A stretch of 64,000 bases of DNA from contig JAYKKM010000080.1 of the NCBI GenBank assembly GCA_035772405.1, positions 2,965,501 through 3,029,500 on the forward strand, written 5' to 3'. Source of the DNA: Chrysogorgia sp. JL179-B06 (taxonomy: Eukaryota > Cnidaria > Anthozoa > Scleralcyonacea > Chrysogorgiidae). The notes beneath the pieces were generated by a model. The model was given only the letters and a program-made list of their open reading frames with translations. It was not told where the DNA came from and made no database searches. This document shows, one piece after another, positions 34,712 to 45,357 of the stretch. The position numbers and the translations under genes are program-made. Position 1 is the first letter of the stretch. The number at the start of each line of letters is the position of its first letter.

Positions 34712-35951
34712 GGGGCCGGTTGTATAAAACTTTTAACTAGGGTTTAACTACCCGTTGGGTAGTTAAATCCTAGTTAACTTTAACTATCAAGTTAAACCGG
34801 TTGTATAAAAGTGTAGTTAGCGTTAACTATAGTTAAAACATAGTTAAAGTTAACGATGGTCTCGGGGTATCGTTAACTTTCTAAATTCTAGTTAAAAATG
34901 GCGGATTTGTTTATAGATATTTAATTTTACTGCGAACAACTAAATAAACAGTTTAAAGGAACCGGTTACCGAGAGTTTTCAACCGGCATGTTAATTTGGA
35001 AGAGATGCAGATATGGTTTATACAGATAACTCGATAAGAGATAAGTTGCTTATATCGACCGAACCTAAACTGGCTAAAGCTAACAATTTCTGCCGAATAA
35101 CAAGTCTTTAGTTGCTGGCTTCGATTTTATGCATCAGGAAGCTTTGTCCAACTGGTAGGCGATAACGTTTGCATCAAATACTATTCTGAATATGTCAACA
35201 AAAGCAAATACTATGTTCAAGATTATATGAAATATTAAAGCTCTCTTTGTTTGTCATCTCACTGCATGAAGTTTATACGAAAACAGTTCAAGATAAAAAA
35301 TATCACGGCAAAATTTTCCGCATTCCACTTTTTAATTATCGAAACTTAAAATATTAAAGCAGTTACTTAAATCTCACAAACCTTGTCACAGATCCTGTCC
35401 ATTCATAAACAATGATAGTTGTTTTCCCATTCAAAATTGTTTTAATTTCATTTTGGATCGAGTCCATGCAATATATCCCAAAATATTTCAGTGTGAACAA
35501 ACATTGTAATGGATACTTTGGGCTTGAAAACGTTTCCAGTGAGCACAAACATAGAATTAACGAAACGGCAAAACTTCTATCATCAATTTTATTATCCAAA
35601 ATCCACGTCAAACTATTTTACATCAATATATTTCAAGTGAACGGCATTCTCAAGAATCGAACCATGTGCTTCGCTCTCCATTTGTTGGCCATTTTTGCAA
35701 TAATGAGCCCACATATCAATAAATCTCAAAACAGCGTTCAAGAAATATGACATCATAAACTCGTTAACGTATGTTAATTTATGTTAACTATCCATTGCGT
35801 AGTTAACTAGGTGGTTAGTTAACTACGAGACAACTACGCTTTATACAACGGGATTTAACCATGTAGTTAACTAACCATAGTTAAGAAAGTTAACTAGGTA
35901 GTTAACGCTAACTATAGTTAAAGTTAACTACCTTTTTATACAACCGGCCCC
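34712..35951. mobile_element. 1.24-kb TIR element with many GTTAACT subterminal repeats
   Basis: Ends are inverted GGGGCCGGTTGTATAAAA. About 150-200 bp at each end is densely filled with GTTAACTA/TAGTTAAC words, several of them self-palindromic. The interior is AT-rich and has an unrecognised 112-aa frame (35412-35750) with no family motif. This layout resembles a Harbinger- or hAT-type non-autonomous element. Confidence 0.8.
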
Positions 35952-36008
35952 AGAAGACTATTGCTTGCGGGAGGGGTCACACCCGGGATAAATAGTGTAG
36001 AGTCTGGC

Positions 36009-36155
36009 TGCTATTAATAGCTCAAAAAGCGGACAAACAAACCAAATTTGACTCACAAATTATTGCAAATGAGCTATTTCTTTTGTTATGGCCGCAAGAA
36101 TTATGGGTAAAAGCGGACAAACATCGGTACTGACGTCATCTCGACGGAGCGCTAT
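36009..36155 (+). repeat. Dispersed repeat GCGGACAAACAAACC, copy 3
   Basis: Same family and strand as 19747 and 30583. It contains two GCGGACAAACA words about 75 bp apart and ends GACGGAGCGCTATT, like copy 1. Confidence 0.75.
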
Positions 36156-36355
36156 TGACTACGGTTGTCATTAGCTGATTATTAATTCGATAGTGAGTAG
36201 CGTAGCGAATCATATTCGGCATCATTTCAACGTGATTTCTACTAATTTTTGAGTTTTTACTGGAATGGAATATACAGTATAGGTAATGCATATATCTGTA
36301 ACTTCAATACCACTGGACAAACATCAAATAGTTTTTTTATTTTTTTTATTTTAAG

Positions 36356-36536
36356 TTGTATTTATTTGTCTTGGGTGTTCTGGTGTCATTCCTTGCGTCC
36401 ACATATGGATAGCTTATGGTATTACCATAGCATTGAAGCAAGCCTCCATGGGCTGGATAGTACTCATGGGTGTCCTCTATATAACTGGAGCAATTTTATA
36501 TGCGACAAGAATCCCGGAACGGTTTTATCCTGGAAG
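36356..36536 (+). CDS. AdipoR: Adiponectin-receptor gene, exon 4 (TM5-TM6)
   Basis: The exon starts after a T-rich acceptor (TTTTATTTTAAG) and ends at GGAAG|GTGTAA. Joined to exon 3 in phase 1 it reads RAVVFICLGCSGVIPCVHIW (TM5), then ALKQASMGWIVLMG, VLYITGAILYATRIPERFYP (TM6 and the conserved RIPERF-PG). It ends in phase 2 just where vertebrate receptors continue with the DIWFQSHQ-type segment and TM7. That last exon, holding the two remaining zinc histidines, was not found in the next 27 kb on this strand. Confidence 0.9.
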
Positions 36537-36593
36537 GTGTAACATTGTGGTAAGCTTGCATGCTGTTACATTTCAGTAGCATCCTTTAGGATA

Positions 36594-36736
36594 ACATTAA
36601 ACAATTAATGGTCCTGAGGGGAACAGCGAGATTTAATTCCCAAGAAGCTCGATATTTCCTCGAGACGAAGTCAAGGGAAACATCGAGCTTCGAAGAAATT
36701 AAATCTCACTGTTTCCCGAGGGGCCATTAATTAAGT
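36594..36736. repeat. Hairpin, arms about 55 bp
   Basis: TTAATGGTCCTGAGGGGAAC and its inverted partner ending CCCGAGGGGCCATTAA bound it, with AAGCTCGATATTTCCTCGAG / GGGAAACATCGAGCTT inside. Confidence 0.85.
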
Positions 36737-36742
36737 GATTTG

Positions 36743-36942
36743 CTGCACTGCACTGCACTGCACAGCACTGCACAGTACAGTACTGCACTGCACTGCACTG
36801 CACTGCACTGCACTGCACTGCACTGCACTGCACTGCACTGCACTGCACTGCACTGCACTGCACTGCACTGCACTGCACTGCACTGCACTGTACAGTACAG
36901 TACAGTACAGTACAGTACAGTACAGTACAGTACAGTACAGTG
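36743..36942. repeat. Pentanucleotide repeat, (CTGCA)n then (GTACA)n
   Basis: About 28 units of CACTG switch at 36888 to about 11 units of TACAG with the same period of 5. Open frames on both strands through it (CTALH, VQCSA) are artefacts. From 36943 to 37840 no gene is recognised. Confidence 0.97.
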
Positions 36943-37841
36943 TGTATAAAAAAACTGAACCGGCATAAAATTAATTAGTATTATTATACATTCAAACTTC
37001 ATTCTCGTTTCTTATTGGTCAACATACTCCAGTGAATTCTCAATGTCCGGCAGGCGCGACGTCATTTCCGTCGAATACTTGTGAATTATTCGACGGAGGT
37101 GTCCAAAAAAATTTATTGGACGCTGATGACGTCACTAGGAAAAGCGCGCGAAAATTACAAAATAAAAAATGTCTTGTAGTAGATTACTACCAGACTGTCA
37201 CTTTGTTTGTATATTTTTAGTAAGACTATTTTGAACAATGTATAATAAAATAATTATTGGATTCGGCTTATGCACTGTATAGCTGTGTTTTTTATAAAAC
37301 AAAAAAATAAGCCATGTTTAAACGAACGAATTCAAGTAAAATTCCCGTGAAAATACAATGTTTGATTGCATTATCCTGCCACGAGCTGTTCACGTGCGTG
37401 AACATGAGACAGTTGTCACACTTCAATATCTCCTGCTATACGTCATGAGCGCCGGGTTGACATCTCTTTTGTCCCATGTCATGTGACCACGTATCAAGCA
37501 ATGAAATCGTGTATTGTTTAAGAGAAAAACACAGCTATATAACAAGAGAAGATAAGTGTCGAAATGATCGTAATAAGCTGCCAAAATAGAGGAATATAGA
37601 GGAATGAAAACTGACTGTTTTAATTCGAAATATACTGTTGCTATTACAATTACGTGTTTAGTATAGGGAATAACACTGTTTGAGAATAATTAATGAAAAA
37701 TGGCAAACTATTACTAGCGGGACCCCGTGGGACTTCCAGGGAGAGAACCTGGGGAGAGCATTGAACACGGATAAGACTTGCAAATTATATTCAGATAAGT
37801 GATAGTTATTTGTAATTTAAGTCTGCTGTATTTAAATATAA

Positions 37842-38160
37842 CTAAAGTGCCTATCTCACGTTTGGGGATTTTACATATCCGTAATATTTGGGTTATCCTG
37901 AGTAAAATCATAATATATATTGAAAATTTCTGAAAATTTCAAAAAAAGTTAGCGGATGTGATGTCACATGAGGCATTCCAAACCAGTTTTCTTTTGTTAC
38001 TTGCCATAAAAATGACATCCGATAACTTTAACAGCAAAAAAGTCCATGAAAATGAAATTTTCGGCTGACAAGATATATTATGATTTTTCTCAGGAAGACC
38101 CAACTATTACGAATATGTAAAATCCCCAAACGTGAGATACAGGTAGGTACATGTTACAAT
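37842..38160. mobile_element. Fold-back MITE, same family as 34064
   Basis: Ends GTGCCTATCTCACGTTTGGG / CCCCAAACGTGAGATA, with GGCTGACAAGATATATTA inside. The arms are more diverged than in the copy at 34064. Confidence 0.75.
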
Positions 38161-38224
38161 TTATATAATCAATCCCAGGTTTCATTTTGGAAATTTTATC
38201 AAAAATTAGGTTTCCTATGGCTTC

Positions 38225-38475
38225 TGAGGCAGCACCTCCCTTGCGATAGTAACTTCTAGTATTGTGTATGAATATTTCACTGTGCAAAGTTTCAAGCGAT
38301 TTCGTAGAATAATCTCAATGATTCTAAAAATGTAGAAATTCTAAAAATGTAGAAACACAATATCTCAAGAACGACGCGAGATACGAAAGAACTCTAAATT
38401 ACCATTCCTATTCATTTAATTAGGAGTGTATTTAAATAAGACAAACTTAATTTTCATTTCATATGCACTTTAAGT
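38225..38475. repeat. Dispersed repeat copy 2 and half of a fold-back family
   Basis: 38225-38265 matches 8993-9033. 38390-38475 (TAAATTACCATTCCTATTC to ATATGCACTTTAAG) matches the right arm of the fold-back at 43204-44107 and is probably a solo arm. Confidence 0.6.
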
Positions 38476-38619
38476 TTAATACTGATGTTATTAGCCAATA
38501 AGGAGTACGTTGATTGAAATGTTATTATGGATAAAATAAGTAAATAACAGGAAAGTCTTTCCCTTTTAAAAAAAACTTTTCCCTTTTAAAAATACCTTTT
38601 GGGCAATTCCATGAAACGA

Positions 38620-39000
38620 ACATTACACAGTTTGTCAAATGTTAAAAACTAATTTGATATATTTCTTCCACTTTTACCATTGTTTCATTTGAACAACAAT
38701 TGATGTTCAACTTACTAATTTTTCAGAGTGTTTTGGAAAATGTCATATATTTACAATCACAATATTTTGCGTAACGGACATTACTCCAGAAAAGACATGC
38801 CTATTTTAGTACTTTTTCAAACAACATTATCTTCTCAATTACAATGATTGTTACAACAAAACACCTAAATTATGAATCCATTTGTACATACTTTAAAATT
38901 ATTTGTACATGTTGGATAAAATTTTACCTTTTTTTGAAATAAATAACAAATTTGTGTGTAACGGACATTACACAGAAGCCGTAACGGACATTACACTTTT
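38620..39000. repeat. Repeated GTAACGGACATTACAC word
   Basis: Four or five copies of (GTAACG)GACATTACAC lie about 30-170 bp apart, on one strand. Nothing coding; function unknown. Confidence 0.65.
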
Positions 39001-39315
39001 GTCTCATGCTTCTTCTTTATTAATATTTGGCCCCAAAGTTACCCAATTTGATAGCGGATTGGATTTAAAACAAATTTAATCCATTGTAATATTTTCAACA
39101 ATCAACCAAAATACAGCTTTTTACTTTTTTAAGCGTATTATGCAAACATTGTAAATGTTGTGTAAAAACCTTAATTACATGTACAATTGTAACTATGTAG
39201 AGGTAAATTTGAAGAATTACAACACTGTATTTGGATGTTGGCAATAAAGTTAGATGTTTTTATAGCTAAAAAGTATAAAGAGGATAAAATTTCCTTAGCC
39301 ACTAAGGGCTCTTGC

Positions 39316-39498
39316 TCAACTTAAGAAATCACAAAAAGTGCATTTAAACATGGAATTGCCCTTTTGACCTTGAAATTTTTGTCTTTTAGTTTCAGAGTCA
39401 TCAGATCTTTCATGTTTTGGTGGTAGCCGCTGCTTTTGTTCATCTGCATGGCGTCTGTCAAATGGCCTACTATCGTTTCTCCCAAGGGGCTTGTCCAA
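39316..39498 (-). CDS. Unrecognised small hydrophilic ORF, 60 aa
   Basis: The frame opens MDKPLGRNDSRPFDRRHADE, continues with RLPPKHERSDDSETKRQK and ends MFKCTFCDFLS. It is very charged with a single C-x2-C near the end. It could be the tail of a mobile-element protein or host exon. I do not recognise it, and the length alone is not evidence of a gene. Confidence 0.25.
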   Translation of the reverse strand: MDKPLGRNDSRPFDRRHADEQKQRLPPKHERSDDSETKRQKFQGQKGNSMFKCTFCDFLS

Positions 39499-39785
39499 GC
39501 TAAAAAGTTTGCCTCTAGAATATCTACAATCTATATATAGGGTGTATTTATAAGGATATATTTGTTGTGTTTATCTGGTTCGCTTAATTTTCATCTCTGG
39601 TTTTACTTGAGAAGGGTCAACCCTCCTCCCCAAGCTAAATGCTTTTATTTTCCTTTGGCATCCAGAATCCCTACACATGCGGAAATAATTTGTGAATTGA
39701 AAAAGTTGTTCAGAAACTCGGGTTGATATATCGCTTAAACACCGAGGTCTAAGGTATATAACCGCCTTATATCATCATTGGTGAA

Positions 39786-39835
39786 GTTTAGTATTTATGA
39801 GGTTGATAACTACTTATCAACCTCATGAATAACTT
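39786..39835. repeat. Small perfect hairpin
   Basis: TATTTATGAGGTTGATAA and TTATCAACCTCATGAATA are inverted around CTAC. A third copy of ATGAGGTTGATA follows at 39838. Confidence 0.8.
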
Positions 39836-40269
39836 TATGAGGTTGATATCAGATATAATGGCCACTAGAGAACAAAGGAAACTGAACCAATGGTGATATC
39901 ATTGTTAAAACAAACTTGATCTCGTGTACGGAGCTTTGACTTTCCAGGCCAGCTAGACGGGCCAGCCCTGTTATGCGTGTTTATATGGCCTGAGTAAATT
40001 ATATTATTTTATTTGATTACATGACCCAGCTCTCGTATGAACACAAGATGAAAATTAGCAAGCAGTTCAGTCTGGAAGTCTCGTCAAAGCGAGTCACCTT
40101 GGAGCCTGGCTGACTTGCCGTCATATAAAAAATGCAACTAGTAAAAACAACTTTTAAATAAAAGGCCTTTAATTTACTTACAGTACTATAACCTAATACT
40201 AATATAGTGAGGACTTGGTGTAATCTACTATAAAGTGGATGTGCGATTGCTGTATTTCGCCGCAATTTT

Positions 40270-40376
40270 TCTTCTGAACGCCGCCATTTTAGAGTGCTTG
40301 TCTTTTGTTCATAGCTCTCGATAACGTCAAAATTGAAAATAAATCCCAGTTCGAGTTTAACTCTAAAATGGCGCAT
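40270..40376. repeat. Short inverted repeat
   Basis: GCCATTTTAGAGT and ACTCTAAAATGGCGC face each other. An open frame on the minus strand across it (40017-40478) has no family features. Confidence 0.55.
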
Positions 40377-40572
40377 AAAATAGAATAAAATAGGAGAATG
40401 AAAACGTTGTTTCTTTAGTACAAGAGCTTGAAGACCTTTTATTTCAAAGTAATTTATTTTTTGGGTGCAGTTCCCCATTAATAGTACTGTATTGCAACAT
40501 TACTATGATCGTAAACGTAGTTTGATAAAAGAAAATGTTTAAAAAAGAGCTTTGCAAGGCCTATTTGCACTG

Positions 40573-40732
40573 GAACAGGTTAGATGGGATGACTGTGTGG
40601 GACCTTTTCCGATGATGGCGCCCAGAAGCCAACAGTGCAACCCTTTTCACGACTTCCGAAGGTCGACCGAAGCCGACTGGGCGCTATCTTCGGAAAAGGT
40701 CCCACATAGTCATCCCATCTAACCTTTTCCGT
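40573..40732. mobile_element. Fold-back MITE, arms about 50 bp
   Basis: GGTTAGATGGGATGACTGTG and CATAGTCATCCCATCTAACC are the ends; arms extend through GGGACCTTTTCCGA and GGCGCCCAG/CTGGGCGC. From 40733 to 41780 nothing coding is recognised. Confidence 0.85.
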
Positions 40733-41831
40733 TTCCCCTACGGGATTGTTTGGTATGACCCGCGTGAACATGGTTTGGTTCAGATAAATTCTGTTATGTA
40801 AACGGCTGTGCCGTGCTAATAGTTTTAGCCGAACCAAAAAATCACCTGTGCTCGGCCCTACTAAAAGGGAAGGCCAAGTTGTTACGCGGTATACGATATG
40901 GCGGGTGGAAACAATCCTTTACCGTATGTATTTGTGTTAATTTTGGGCAACAAAATGACAGTGTTGTGGCTAGATGGGGGTGTTATGGCCGAGTCGTACG
41001 ATCTTTTAAGATGGTAGTTTTCAAGATGGCCTGCAGTATTATGATTAACGTTAGGGTTAGTATTATGTTTTTTTCAGTTTTCTTGTACTTAGCTAATAAT
41101 AACCTTAACACTTCCCCCTAAAAAGATCGTCCGGAAGATGACTCGGACCTAGTATTTCACGGTCACCTCAACTGCGAGTATCCCATTTGGCCACGACCAT
41201 GACAAAGGCGCAGGCGTACTGTCTAAAATACAATAAACTAAATTGATGGTCCTAGTGAAAAACTATAATTTGACACGGTAAAAAAAGTAGTGTAAACGGC
41301 AAAAAGTAGTGTGAACGACTTCGCGCGCAATTTCCATGAACCATTTTCATCCGAACCGTGATGAATTTTGTAAGGGGCCTTACGATCCCCAATTGTTCTA
41401 GTCAACGTAATGAGATTATTTTAACCTGATAAAATGGGGTTAGCTAAAAGGAATGACCCATAATGACCTTTCTAGTTTCTGTAGGGCGTAGGGGCTTGGG
41501 TTAGGATAAAAAAGGTTCTTTTGGGTCATCCGTTTTAGCCACGAATGATCAAAATGGTTACATGGTCGCATTCTATAATCACACCCTGACGCATCATAAC
41601 GATGCCTTGTTTTGTTTCACTTATGATTTGAACCAAAGGTACATTAACATAATTTAATTATTTAAGAATACGGTCAGTTTTCGTGAATATCGCCACTTGT
41701 AAATTATATTAATTGACGAACTTATACGCAGGACGGTGAACGTAAATATTACGAACAATTTGCTTCAAGACCCACGAAACAATGCAGGCACGAAGTCATG
41801 GTTGGTTTACCGTTCTATTTCATATCCAACC

Positions 41832-41902
41832 CAGCGTCGTACCCAGGCGCTTATTTTGCTACCCGCCGCGCAATACAAAACAAGCGCCTGTGTATGAGGC
41901 TG
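41832..41902. mobile_element. 71-bp hAT-like MITE
   Basis: Inverted ends CAGCGTCGTACCCAGGCGC / GCGCCTGTGTATGAGGCTG, flanked by a TSD of ATCCAACC (TATCCAACC on both sides: 41823-41831, 41903-41911). It belongs with the CAACCTCGTACCCAGG family at 7919 and 17840. Confidence 0.75.
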
Positions 41903-41949
41903 TATCCAACCGCGATCCCAAGCCGCTCGTGCTCATTGAAGCAAACCAA

Positions 41950-42592
41950 GGGAGTACGCCAGAATGCGATTTGTCCAGTGAATTAGAAAATTTTAGAAAA
42001 CAAGTGCCATCTTGAATATATTAATGCGGTGTATATTGTCACGATTTGCCTGGTTACTCAGCTAAGTGTACTTGCTGATTTTTTGTTCAAGATAGTATAC
42101 GGCAATCGTGGCCTTCCAGCTCCTCGTTTCCCACCACGATTAGACATTAAATTGTCATTACGCTTTACTTATAACTCGTCCAAAAATAACCCAGCAACAT
42201 GAAAATAACAAATACTAATCGTCAGGCGCGGATTTAGAAGTTAGTCGCATAAATTAGACACTTCATGAACAACCCTATTGGTTATGCTTTTCTTAAGAAT
42301 AATTCAGAACAAAAACCTATCCAATAGGATTGTTATTCACAGGTATTTTGAATTGCAAATTCTAAATCTAATTTATGCGACTAACTTCTAAATCCGCGCC
42401 TGCTAATCGTTGAGCTTTCGCTTCGCTTTGATTTTGGATTCCGAATCAAAAAGTACGCTTAGCTGAGTAACCAGGCAGATCGTGACAGCCATATACACGG
42501 CATTAATAAATTCAAGATGGCGCTTGTTTTCTAAAATTTTTCTAATTCACTGGACAAATCTCATTCTGGCATGCTCCCTTGAGCAAACTAGT
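41950..42592. mobile_element. Fold-back element with nested hairpin
   Basis: Outer arms of about 130 bp share CAAGATGGCGCTTGTTTTCT (or near complement), GGTTACTCAGCTAAG and ATATACACGGCATTAAT. Inside, 42222-42402 is an independent hairpin with ends CAGGCGCGGATTTAGAAGTT and its complement, so one MITE has inserted in another. Confidence 0.85.
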
Positions 42593-42687
42593 TCTGTATG
42601 TAAACGTTATCTACCGGAAAATATATAGTTAAAACAAATTGTAAATATATCAAATATCGTTGTCATTTATTAGAACTAATAGAGTAC

Positions 42688-43172
42688 AGGGGCTGGTTGT
42701 TCAAAGGGAGATCTTATTCGGTGGATAAGTCCTATCCAGTCGATTCATTTTCTATCCATTCGATAGTTTTCTAATGAAAATAGCAGGTGAATGTTCTTTA
42801 TTTCATGATTGAGTTGGTTTTCTTTGATGTACCGCGGGCTGTATATAGCATACAACCCTACGAATGGAAAATCTTTGTCCAAGGTGGAAAAAATAGACAA
42901 AACTTTGTTGGAAAACCTCTTCAATCATGAAATAAGACAGATAAATCCCTCAAACATCGGGATGTAAGCGATATACATGTACAGCCCTCGGACGCTATGC
43001 ATCCTCGGGGCAGCTGTATATAGCATACATCCCTCGTTCTTACACACATGTTAGGGTGGTATTCACTCACTATTTTTCTCAGATGGTCATTTAGTGGATA
43101 GAAAATATATTCACTGGATAGGATTTCTATCCACTGGATAAGATATCCAGGCTTTGAACAAGCAACTTCGTG
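42688..43172. mobile_element. TIR element with TCCACTGGATA repeats
   Basis: Ends GGGGCTGGTTGTTCAAAG and CTTTGAACAAGCAACTTC are inverted. Subterminal repeats of GGATAGAAA and CACTGGATA occur at both ends. The end pattern GGGGCNGGTTGT is shared with 34712. Confidence 0.75.
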
Positions 43173-43203
43173 ACAATAATAGACAAGGAACATGTTGATA
43201 TAT

Positions 43204-44107
43204 TAAAGTGCACCTAACCATGAACTAATTAATTGTCAATTTGTTTTGTTTTGTTCGAAAGATCGTTAGAAATTATAAAGGATGGCGTTCAAGTGCTAAT
43301 GAAATGAAAATTAAGTTTATCGTATTTAAATGAACGTCTAAAATGATGAGGAATGGTAATTTAGATCGCTTTCATATCTCACATCGTTTTTGAGATATTT
43401 TAGACTTGTGTGATATGCAAATGAGTAGCCTATGAGGTCAAGATGTTTTATATTTTTAGAAAATCAAGTATATATTCGAGATTATTATTTATTTAAAATT
43501 ATTCGTGATCGCTGATTGGCTAACAGCCAATGGTGAAATCGTCATATCAACTCATTGCCCTACCAAATATGGAGTTGTGACATCAATGGTGCAATATGAC
43601 AAAAGATTATTGCACGATTGACGTCACCTGGTGCAATATGAAAAACTAATATTGCACGCTATGACGTTTTTACAACGATGCAGTTGTTAAATAGTTGATA
43701 AAGTTAATATTTTAAATAAATAAAACAATTATTGAATTCGGTTTTCGCATGATATAAAGATTATCAAGGCCTCAGTTTGTGTTATCCGCAGAGATAACAC
43801 AAACTTCGGCCTTGATAATTCTTCATATCATGCTCAACCTCATTCAATAATTGATAATTATTCAACGAGATCACTTGAAACTTTGAACAGTATCACACTT
43901 AATATCATTACATCGGAATAGTGATTCCAAATTAATTTACTATTTCTAATTTCTTAATTTTCTAAAAATGTAAAAACATCTTGACGTCATAGGTTACATT
44001 TGCATATCCCAATAGTCTAACTCTAAATCACCATTCTTAATAATTCTCGGAGCTGAGTGTATTTAAATAAGACAAACTTAATTTTCATTTCATAGCCACT
44101 TTAACCC
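43204..44107. mobile_element. Fold-back element, arms about 180 bp, with a nested hairpin
   Basis: TTAAAGTGCACC at left and GCCACTTTAA at right. Arms share ATGAAATGAAAATTAAGTTT, GTATTTAAAT and TTGACGTCATAGG (or complements). The middle has a separate hairpin (43747-43835) with arms TATCAAGGCC and GGCCTTGATA. Confidence 0.8.
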
Positions 44108-44193
44108 CCTTTTCAATATCAATTTTCGGTTTGGTTATTTGATTGTGATATGCAAATAAGGTAGTGATGACGTCAATTCCAACCAACAACCAA

Positions 44194-44212
44194 GGGGGGG
44201 GGGGGGGGGGCT
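44194..44212. repeat. G-run
   Basis: About 18 consecutive G. It is followed by GGGGGCTAAGCCCCCC-type inverted words. Confidence 0.9.
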
Positions 44213-44512
44213 AAAGCCTCCCAACTTTGAAAAAGGGGGCTAAGCCCCCCAGTTTTGGCGCCGAAAGTGAGAGTTATTTGACCATATTATACATTGAATA
44301 TTTGTGATCTTCGATATCAGGCAGTTTTTAAATTCCATATCATTGCAGGATGGCAATCGTAAGGCAAATCGTGTCGAGTGATAGTTCGATACTTATTTCA
44401 TGAAGTACTTCGTCCATTAGTTGTTGATGTCTGCTGACCAGAAGTTTGAATTTCAGAGACTTTAGATTTCAAAATTTTCCCGACCCCCCTCCCAGAGGTT
44501 GCGCTTGCTGTT

Positions 44513-44539
44513 CAGCCCCCCCCCCCCCCCCCCCCCCCC
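44513..44539. repeat. C-run
   Basis: About 26 consecutive C. A proline-rich frame through it (44446-44802) is an artefact. Confidence 0.9.
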
Positions 44540-44682
44540 AACCAAACTTATCTTCCGCGCCACTGGTAGGGCCCAGTTCCGAAAAGAATGTTCAAGAAGA
44601 GATCTCTACTCTGCATCACAGCCAGGGCAGAATAAATTATGTTTTGCTACTACTACATGACAGTAATGATCTGACATTAACT

Positions 44683-45095
44683 CTTTCCTGTCCGGCACAG
44701 TCAAAAGGGTCTTCTATGACCCCACGAAGTCGTCAATCGAAAAACACGGCACACGGTAACGCAAGATTAAAAATTGAAATTCGACAAGCGCCAGGCATAT
44801 GAGATACACTCGCACGCCAAGTTTGATTTGATTTCATAAACAACTCTGCGATTGGTGCCATTTTGAATTTTCATGATGCTGATTGCATTTTCTAGAAAAA
44901 TGGAAGTTTTTAAACTGATTTATGATAATTAATGCTAATTTATATTAACATAATGTGTCTTGTTCGGAAAATTCAAAAGCATTGGTAACATCCGGTTTAT
45001 TAGGCTTTCAGAAAAGGTATAGGTTTCGCAACAGTTATGGATATTTCAAGAGATATCAATAGAACAAAGAGGTTCAGCCGGACAGGAAAGAGCAA
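44683..45095 (+). mobile_element. MITE family CTCTTTCCTG, copy 2
   Basis: Ends CTCTTTCCTGTCCGGC and GCCGGACAGGAAAGAG are exact inverted repeats of 16 bp. The body is the reverse complement of 33490-34020 over most of its length. Non-coding. Confidence 0.85.
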
Positions 45096-45357
45096 TGAAC
45101 CATGCTGAGCCCGCCAACGGTGACATGTTCTTCGTAAAACAGTCGCAAAACGCTCGTAAATCTACCACATTATAATTTCAATTTGTCGACTGAAAAATAT
45201 ATTTGTCGACATTTGTGCATTACCCATGGATAGTAAAATAACTATCCATGGGTAAATGCAGAAAGTAAGTTCTTTTACTATATCCATGATTTACCATAGA
45301 ACATTCGTAAAGTCACTTACTGTACTAGTCAGATTCTTTTAAATACGTGATAAAACG

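Noticed and set aside
35412..35750. 112-aa frame inside the GTTAACT element as a transposase
   Set aside because: No catalytic motif or family pattern; AT-rich sequence easily gives frames of this size.
36727..37002. Open frames of CTALH / VQCSA repeats on both strands
   Set aside because: They are translations of a pentanucleotide repeat and have no coding support.
40017..40478. 153-aa minus-strand frame
   Set aside because: No motif, no homology I recognise, and it crosses an inverted repeat; it looks like chance.
44446..44802. 118-aa proline-rich frame
   Set aside because: It spans a C-run and part of a MITE.
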